The translations under genes were made by a program, and so were the position numbers. Positions 62,401-64,000 of a stretch of 64,000 bases of DNA are shown here, one piece after another. The DNA comes from Eutrigla gurnardus. Lineage: Eukaryota; Chordata; Actinopteri; Perciformes; Triglidae. Every line of letters starts with the position of its first letter. The stretch's first letter is position 1. The stretch lies in contig OY741283.1 of assembly GCA_963514095.1 (NCBI GenBank), positions 1,284,296 to 1,348,295 of the forward strand. The letters are read 5' to 3'. Below the pieces are notes generated by a model. The model did not search any database. It saw only the letters and a program-made list of their open reading frames with translations, and was not told the DNA's origin.

Positions 62401-63360
62401 AATCACCTTGAAACGCTCAAAGGGAAAGTCACCAGGAGTTTAGTTTGCCTTACTGGGAGAAACAAGGTCTCAGTCATCAGATCCTCATCCAAGCGGGTCA
62501 CGTCTACTAAAGAGTATATCGTCTGTATAGAGACGTATTCCCATTGAAACGGGATCGACAGAACTAAAGATTAGCTCACTACCTTCTCCAGCTCTGGGCC
62601 TCTAAAAGTTACATGTCATGTGTTTTAAAAGGTTTTAATTCCAGCTCTACTTTCAACTTGTTTTGTTTATTGTAGTAAAGGTCAACTTGACTAATCGGAC
62701 CCCAAATTTGAAGCTAACGCTAGCTGTAGTGGCTAGCCCCGTTCTGTGACCAACATATGAGTGCATACCTGCCACGTTGCCATCATCGTGAAGATCTCAA
62801 GTCATTGTCAGTTATTGCAGTTCATGAAAAGTTCCCTGTGCAGCAAATGATCATGCAGAATGGTAGCAATATTTTCATGTCGATCAGCGGCAATAAAGGG
62901 TTTCATCTTGCAAACGTATATTTCTGGAAACCCCATAAAACCCAGGTCCGTCACTCCCTTGCCATGTCTGGATGAACCTGCAGCCGTGGCTTTATAACCA
63001 AACACGTTGTTTATTGATTCTTGGGGTCTACGTCCCAGAAGCTGAAGACCTCCAGCAGCGTCACTACATCCCACCTCGCCGTCCGCCTCCCTCCCTCCCC
63101 TTCAGTAAAAGACTCCCAGTGCTTTAACCGTCTTTCTGAGCCGACTGTACTCTGACCGCATGGCACCACTTCCTCCCTGTCCCCCTGTAGAGAGACCCCA
63201 GCGGATGAACAACATCCTGACCTCGGCCACGGAGCCCTACGACCTGTCCCTGTCCAGGTCCTTCCAGAACCTCAGCCATCTGCCGCCCTCCTACGAGCTG
63301 GCCCTCAAGTCTGACTTAAGTAAATACTCCTCCTCCTCCTCCTCTGCACCGATTAAGTAG
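16305..63360 (+). CDS. shisa6: shisa6-like gene, split over 3 core and up to 5 cassette exons
   Basis: Spliced + strand gene for a SHISA-family single-pass membrane protein. Core coding exons are 16305-16870, 21439-21596 and 63191-63360. Joined, they give 297 residues: signal peptide, cysteine-rich SHISA domain, transmembrane helix and cytoplasmic tail. Candidate in-frame cassettes at 26813, 27265, 56260, 61044 and 61849 would add 32, 23, 10, 21 and 7 residues. The GYYDVSGQYDKEF, CTNY, RALADILRQQGP and MNNILTSATEPYDLS segments fit SHISA6 better than SHISA7 or SHISA9, whose equivalent reads GYFDVMGQWD (from memory). Known of the family: mammalian SHISA6 is a synaptic AMPA-receptor auxiliary protein whose C-terminal PDZ ligand binds postsynaptic scaffolds. 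That C-terminal region is not seen here and is probably beyond the window. A teleost duplicate of shisa6 cannot be excluded. Confidence 0.88.
17352..17400 (+). repeat. (TA)n microsatellite
   Basis: Near-perfect AT dinucleotide run in shisa6 intron 1. A shorter AT-rich stretch follows at 17578-17600. Confidence 0.95.
18073..18128 (+). repeat. Poly(C)14 followed by (AC)n
   Basis: Compound simple repeat in intron 1: C tract 18073-18086, then an AC run to 18128. Confidence 0.97.
20440..20560 (+). mobile_element. LINE reverse transcriptase relic
   Basis: In one + frame, 20455-20505 encodes CGVPQGSILGPLSFSVF, the GVPQGSxLGPxLF block of LINE reverse transcriptases (L2/CR1/Jockey-type clades). The flanks do not continue into the next RT block (F/YxDD), and stops follow, so this is a short decayed fragment in intron 1. 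The clade cannot be named from this alone. Confidence 0.6.
21439..21596 (+). CDS. shisa6: shisa6 coding exon 2: juxtamembrane cytoplasmic segment
   Basis: 158 nt. The acceptor is a pyrimidine tract ending ctttccag; the first base completes Arg189. The exon reads RALADILRQQGPVPISQYEH (189-208), then an acidic stretch and ETPVRTLKNHYTPVHAKASNH. This matches the segment directly after the membrane helix in mammalian SHISA6, which I recall as RALADILRQQGPIPI followed by NHYTPVR. It ends with one base (G) of the next codon before donor gtaggt at 21597, so all downstream exons must enter in phase 1. The segment is cytoplasmic in a type I protein. No other frame gives a plausible product. Confidence 0.93.
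21597..26812 (+). other. shisa6 intron 2 (5216 bp)
   Basis: Runs from donor gtaggt to acceptor tttcctcag. A 169-codon + frame at 25849-26358 and a 98-codon frame at 23745-24041 are present but resemble no protein, and I treat them as chance (see rejected items). A poly(G) run of about 13 lies at 24626-24638. Nothing else stands out. Confidence 0.85.
26813..26908 (+). CDS. shisa6: shisa6 cassette exon A (96 nt, 32 residues)
   Basis: Acceptor tttgtttcctcag; donor AAG/gtaaag at 26909. It enters in phase 1 and leaves in phase 1, so it adds exactly 32 residues when included. It reads GHYGKENMRSGGQDMHNF then ISSGFVTLGRGHLKG. The composition is exon-like, with many G/C third positions, and there is no stop. 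I recall mammalian SHISA6 isoforms that differ by an insert of about this size at this position, but I cannot verify that here. The segment would lie in the cytoplasmic tail just after NHYTPVHAKASNH. It is 356 bp upstream of the next cassette, so the two could be co-spliced. Confidence 0.83.
27063..27118 (+). repeat. (AC)28 microsatellite between cassettes A and B
   Basis: Uninterrupted run filling part of the 356-bp intron between two candidate cassette exons, 147 bp upstream of the exon B acceptor. CA repeats in introns can influence splicing in other genes (hnRNP L binding); here that is only a possibility. Confidence 0.97.
27265..27333 (+). CDS. shisa6: shisa6 cassette exon B (69 nt, 23 residues)
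   Basis: The acceptor gtgtttctacag follows a (GTT)n stretch at about 27236-27254; the donor ACG/gtacgt is at 27334. It is phase 1 in and phase 1 out, 69 nt. It reads AQHSIDESGQMSWQGDLD then IPISYG, an acidic, serine-containing peptide with no stop and C-rich third positions (GGC GAC CTG GAC ATC CCC ATC TCC TAC). No domain is recognised. The proximity to cassette A and identical phase support a real exon. An alternative AG six bases into the exon (at 27269-27270) would remove two residues and keep frame. Confidence 0.75.
27810..28110. repeat. Interspersed fish-type repeat
   Basis: Carries gttgtctcaaagcctcgagt, then cccattgccatctttgtctt, gccacctgtcaatcac, tagccccgcccctaaagcat and ccctgctttatgctc. 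I recall these blocks in this order as a widespread teleost interspersed repeat. It begins about 480 bp after cassette exon B. Confidence 0.5.
28992..29053 (+). repeat. (TG)30 microsatellite
   Basis: Uninterrupted run in the large intron; first member of a 1-kb cluster of simple repeats. Confidence 0.97.
29207..29276 (+). repeat. (GGAA)17 microsatellite
   Basis: About 17 units of the tetranucleotide GGAA. This is the ETS-factor core motif, and arrays of it can act as multi-site binding platforms in other genomes; function here is unknown. Confidence 0.97.
29564..29887 (+). repeat. Compound (AC)n with TAACAGAC spacers
   Basis: AC runs of varying length separated about nine times by the same octamer-like spacer ctaacagac, over 324 bp. 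This higher-order pattern points to expansion of a mixed unit rather than simple slippage. Confidence 0.95.
29949..29972 (+). repeat. Poly(C)24 tract
   Basis: Uninterrupted C run, ending the simple-repeat cluster that began at 28992. Confidence 0.97.
33110..33131 (+). repeat. Poly(G)22 tract
   Basis: Uninterrupted G run in the large intron. Confidence 0.97.
33317..33338 (+). repeat. Poly(G) tract with one A
   Basis: Four G, one A, then a G16 run; about 190 bp after the previous G tract. Confidence 0.95.
33476..33538 (+). repeat. (AC)31 microsatellite
   Basis: Uninterrupted run in the large intron, 80 bp upstream of a perfect 19-bp hairpin. Confidence 0.97.
33618..33659. repeat. Perfect 19-bp inverted repeat with 4-nt loop
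   Basis: Arms 33618-33636 and 33641-33659 are exact reverse complements; loop gact. The left arm reads gaggtagtagaagtactac. The hairpin contains GAGGTAG, the let-7 seed, but the stem is far shorter than a usual pre-miRNA. Confidence 0.97.
35239..35451. repeat. 27-bp minisatellite (about 7.5 units)
   Basis: Unit built of two near-copies, atacatgcaataa and atacatgcaagtaa. Because 27 is a multiple of three, frames stay open on both strands, giving repetitive 60-97-codon frames that are not genes. Confidence 0.95.
37521..37870 (+). repeat. CAAGTC-rich interspersed repeat, copy 1
   Basis: Starts tcgttgtcttttattgaaga, then ttatacacaagtctgagtct and ttgtgaag, followed by about 250 bases with frequent caagtc/gagtc words (tctcaagtcctgtccagcaa, gtctcaagtccctgaag). 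The same opening occurs at 39523. Confidence 0.65.
38384..38417 (+). repeat. (TA)n microsatellite
   Basis: AT dinucleotide run with one interruption, in the large intron. Confidence 0.93.
39371..39910 (+). repeat. CAAGTC-rich interspersed repeat, copy 2, with duplicated flanks
   Basis: The body at 39523-39807 starts catcgtttattgaagattat and is dense in aagtc words, matching copy 1. It is bracketed by two direct copies of a roughly 100-bp segment: 39371-39475 and 39808-39910 both read gactc(a/c)aatgcagcagaa, cagaaaggcag, then acaaa and gagtaaattcat-like endings. Confidence 0.65.
40164..40194. repeat. 11-bp inverted repeat
   Basis: ggctctttgga (40164-40174) and tccaaagagcc (40184-40194) are exact reverse complements around a 9-nt loop. 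Confidence 0.95.
40280..40312. repeat. 14-bp inverted repeat
   Basis: ttgtaaaatttaca (40280-40293) and tgtaaattttacaa (40299-40312) are exact reverse complements around a 5-nt loop. It lies 85 bp after the preceding hairpin. Confidence 0.95.
41567..41610 (+). repeat. 22-bp GC-rich tandem duplication
   Basis: Two exact copies of a unit beginning cggtcctggcggccccccgc, followed by a partial third (cggt). Strikingly GC-rich against AT-rich flanks. Confidence 0.95.
42340..42560 (+). repeat. Degenerate T/G-rich tandem repeat
   Basis: Diverged repeats of about 20-24 bases around 'tttggttgttttgtatccct' and 'ttttgtgtctcttttgcc', with ttttggtcatgttgtgggtt and ttttttgtctctgtggtcat. It produces a hydrophobic, F/C/L-rich frame (42069-42554), which I regard as a repeat artefact. 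Confidence 0.55.
46680..46790 (-). repeat. Interspersed repeat, GTCTCCTGGGTGAAAGTC family (minus copy)
   Basis: On the minus strand 46697-46712 reads attcctgggtgaaagtctt, and 46740-46775 carries a gtaacgtaactta-like block as in the copy at 3210. More diverged than the other copies. Confidence 0.45.
48375..48865. repeat. Interspersed repeat with cttgaaaagtgcttga ends
   Basis: The opening (48383-48470) has gtgctgggaatccttgaaaa, cacttgaattttag, ttgaaaagtgcttgaaag and gtcttgaaatgtg. The close (48795-48860) has aaaagcaccttgaaatgctt, gaaaagtgctcgaattggtg and taggaaccctgg. I recall this type as common in vertebrate genomes; class unknown. Confidence 0.45.
50096..50115 (+). repeat. Poly(G)20 tract
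   Basis: Uninterrupted G run in the large intron. Confidence 0.97.
50520..50640 (-). repeat. CAAGTC-rich repeat fragment (minus strand)
   Basis: gacttggctgcccgaaagac, acttgaaacttgaaagcaag and catgtgacttgactgactcc; the reverse complement shows the caagtc words of the repeats at 37521 and 39371. It is short and diverged. Confidence 0.4.
52117..52139 (+). repeat. Poly(G)23 tract
   Basis: Uninterrupted G run in the large intron. Confidence 0.97.
54333..54386 (+). repeat. 18-bp tandem repeat, 3 units
   Basis: gacaggatgcaatgaaat twice exactly, then a third unit differing at its last four bases. Confidence 0.95.
56260..56289 (+). CDS. shisa6: candidate shisa6 cassette exon C (30 nt, GC donor)
   Basis: A strong pyrimidine tract ending ctttctttgcag precedes 56260. 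Entered in phase 1 it reads GLAPMESYAHG. For phase 1 out, the only fitting donor is non-canonical, CACG/gcaagg at 56290, resembling a GC-AG donor. That gives 30 nt and 10 added residues. If splicing fails there, translation continues through KDNGSFV to TGA at 56313-56315. The canonical-looking GT at 56310 (gtatga) would leave in phase 0 and put exon D or the final exon out of frame, reaching a stop within a few codons. This is the weakest of the five cassettes; it could be an alternative terminal or poison exon, or a chance match. Confidence 0.4.
58010..58115 (+). repeat. Short interspersed fish-type repeat fragment
   Basis: Contains aaccagaggagtcgccccct, then ggtgaccagaagagagaag, gtttaaggcacttt and cattggcttcact. 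I recall this block order as very common in teleost genomes, class uncertain. It lies directly upstream of the B-box-bearing repeat. Confidence 0.5.
58165..58335 (+). repeat. Interspersed repeat with pol III B-box-like sequence
   Basis: Begins gggacaagaacaccggtctc, then cttgttgaaagtcc (the family core, diverged). About 115 bases later it carries GGTTCAAGTCC (58314-58324) inside a 4-bp stem (CGGG/CCCG), a perfect match to the tRNA T-loop/B-box consensus. I could not fold a full tRNA around it (no matching acceptor stem), so a tRNA-derived SINE-like tail or a chance B-box is likelier than a tRNA gene. Confidence 0.45.
59225..59540 (+). mobile_element. Tc1-like DNA transposon relic
   Basis: Frame at 59398-59427 encodes DLNPIQHLWE, matching the Tc1/mariner catalytic block usually read as SPDLNPIEHLWD. 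Just upstream, in a different frame, is MDWPC (typical DWPxxSPD), so a frameshift has split the block. Earlier, aacagtttggtttcctgtct resembles the QQFG..FLFQHD region, and after it come tggaagcaaatccca-like and acctggtggaaaagc-like blocks in the expected order. It is heavily decayed, with no complete transposase and no terminal repeats identified. Confidence 0.65.
61044..61106 (+). CDS. shisa6: shisa6 cassette exon D (63 nt, 21 residues, His-rich)
   Basis: Acceptor gttgtccttacactag; donor CTGG/gtaagg at 61107. Phase 1 in and phase 1 out, 63 nt. It reads GNHHHDYQHSHLDLT then ALTPKLG: five histidines followed by a hydrophobic/proline tail. Both splice sites are strong and the frame has no stop, so a real exon is likely. 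I recognise no domain. The histidine cluster would sit in the cytoplasmic tail. The next cassette is 742 bp downstream. Confidence 0.78.
61107..61848 (+). other. Intron between cassettes D and E (742 bp)
   Basis: Runs from donor gtaagg to acceptor ttcgttag. No repeats or frames of note. The final 150 bases are T-rich with a TGC at about 61781, a type of motif seen upstream of some neural microexons; this is weak evidence only. Confidence 0.68.
61849..61869 (+). CDS. shisa6: shisa6 microexon E (21 nt, 7 residues)
   Basis: 21 nt between acceptor cacttggattcgttag and a perfect gtaagt donor (ACG/gtaagt at 61870). Phase 1 in and phase 1 out, adding AHRQMRY plus the shared split glycine. The upstream intron end has a C/T-rich stretch (gatcctttctttctcac). 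Size, exact phase and a strong donor fit the class of short neural microexons, and the host gene family is neuronal; both are inference. An AG inside the exon (61854-61855) would give 14 nt and shift frame, so the 21-nt form is preferred. Confidence 0.68.
61870..63190 (+). other. Intron after microexon E (1321 bp)
   Basis: Runs from donor gtaagt to acceptor tgtccccctgtag. The last 120 bases before the acceptor are C/T-rich (ccgcctccctccctccccttcag and tcctccctgtccccctgtag), giving several possible acceptors. 62700-62740 carries a 'gctaacgctagctg' stretch similar to repeats at 2930 and 10780. Confidence 0.75.
63191..63360 (+). CDS. shisa6: shisa6 conserved tail exon, open to a stop at 63358
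   Basis: Acceptor ctccctgtccccctgtag; enters in phase 1 (G/AG = Glu). It reads ERPQRMNNILTSATEPYD, then LSLSRSFQNLSHLPPSYE, then LALKSDLSKYSS, closely matching the SHISA6 tail I recall (MNNILTSATEPYDLSFSRSFQNL, LPPSYE, SKYSSLKRL). PPSY is a PPxY-type WW-domain ligand. After SKYSS the frame continues with more serines (a TCC repeat) and APIK, then TAG. The family normally continues LKRL and a long region. The only good GT before the stop is 63320 (TAA/gtaaat), which would cut before SKYSS but keeps phase 1 (129 nt). A GT at 63361 lies after the TAG. So either this is a short alternative C-terminus or the true donor is not recognisable. Confidence 0.9.
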
Positions 63361-64000
63361 GTGGTCCTTCATTCACCCTTCATCGCCCTGTTTTTGCCTG
63401 ATGCACTTATTTTTTAAACGAGATGGGGGATGAGGTCATCCTCGGGCGTTAAAGGGTTTCCATGTGGCCTGATGAGCATCCATTAGCGAGACACGCATTA
63501 TGATAAGTGTCTCCAGATGTTTGGTGGCTCATCACGCAGATCATCTCTTCACCTTTTGTTTTAGGGTAATGAACTTTCTCATAGCCTCCACTCATCTGTC
63601 GGCCTCGTCCACTCACGTCTAATCGGCCTGTCGTTTAGCTCCGTCTGCAGCGCCGCGTCACGCTGATGATGTCTCTTAATGACATCGGCAGAGCGTTTTG
63701 TTTGAATTTATTTTTCAACGGCTTCTGTATGCCAACCAATTCACCTTCTATAAACCAGGTTGTTTCTTAACTTGCGTTTTCTCGTTCTGATTGTGGCATT
63801 TAGTTGCTTGATAGGAAGGAAGTCTATCTTGCAAATGATTCCAAAACCTTTTTTATATACGTTTATATACGTTCACAAATAAAAAGCCTCCAAGATGAAA
63901 ACATATATTTCAAATAGAACTCGACGGTTTCAGACAGAACCTTGAAAGCACCAGGAACAATACGTTGTAATAACCTTCTACTACTCAACTACTTATTGGG
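63361..64000 (+). other. DNA after the last visible shisa6 exon
   Basis: No coding exon was recognised. It is either 3' UTR of a short isoform or intron leading to the final shisa6 exon (LKRL region and PDZ ligand) beyond the window. A canonical AATAAA lies at 63878-63883, about 520 nt after the TAG, which would allow a short 3' end but is not diagnostic. Confidence 0.5.
63878..63883 (+). terminator. Possible polyadenylation signal AATAAA
   Basis: Single canonical hexamer downstream of the stop at 63358-63360. AATAAA is frequent in AT-rich DNA, so this supports but does not prove a short 3' end for shisa6. Confidence 0.2.

Noticed and set aside
1..64000. CRISPR arrays, bacterial operons, phage or plasmid features
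   Set aside because: Direct repeats here are microsatellites, minisatellites or transposon relics. Spliced exons and fish-type repeats show vertebrate nuclear DNA, so prokaryotic features are not expected and none was seen.

Overview
This window looks like nuclear DNA from a ray-finned (teleost, probably percomorph-type) fish. It has split exons with GT-AG introns, long (AC)n/(TG)n arrays, poly(G) tracts, and relics of fish-type transposons and short interspersed repeats. One protein-coding gene is convincingly present. It lies on the + strand and is best read as shisa6, a SHISA-family type I membrane protein; in mammals SHISA6 is an auxiliary subunit of AMPA-type glutamate receptors.

Layout. 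1-15370 is upstream DNA with no gene I can support; it holds scattered repeat relics. 15374-16304 is a purine-rich then GC-rich promoter/5' leader region, with a possible untranslated exon ending at 15512 and a 42-codon upstream ORF at 16112-16240. The first coding exon (16305-16870) encodes the signal peptide, the eight-cysteine SHISA domain and the transmembrane helix. The second (21439-21596) encodes the conserved juxtamembrane RALADILRQQGP segment. The last one visible (63191-63360) encodes the conserved MNNILTSATEPYDLS / RSFQNLSHLPPSYE segment. Reading directly from exon 2 into 63191 keeps the frame and gives the arrangement I remember for mammalian SHISA6.

Between those two conserved exons lie up to five further candidate exons: 26813-26908 (96 nt), 27265-27333 (69 nt), 56260-56289 (30 nt, needs a GC donor), 61044-61106 (63 nt) and 61849-61869 (21 nt microexon). 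Every one begins and ends in phase 1 and is a multiple of three. Each could therefore be included or skipped without breaking the frame, and all insert at one point of the cytoplasmic tail. This apparent cassette array is the most interesting signal in the window. The longest intron (27334-56259, about 28.9 kb) is rich in microsatellites, poly(G/C) tracts and interspersed repeats and shows no nested gene.

The open reading frame at 63191 runs through the conserved SKYSS into a serine run and a stop at 63358-63360 with no usable GT donor after SKYSS. This is either an alternative short C-terminus or a donor I cannot see. The family's long C-terminal region and PDZ ligand would lie beyond 64000. 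All family calls rest on recalled sequence similarity; no search was run.
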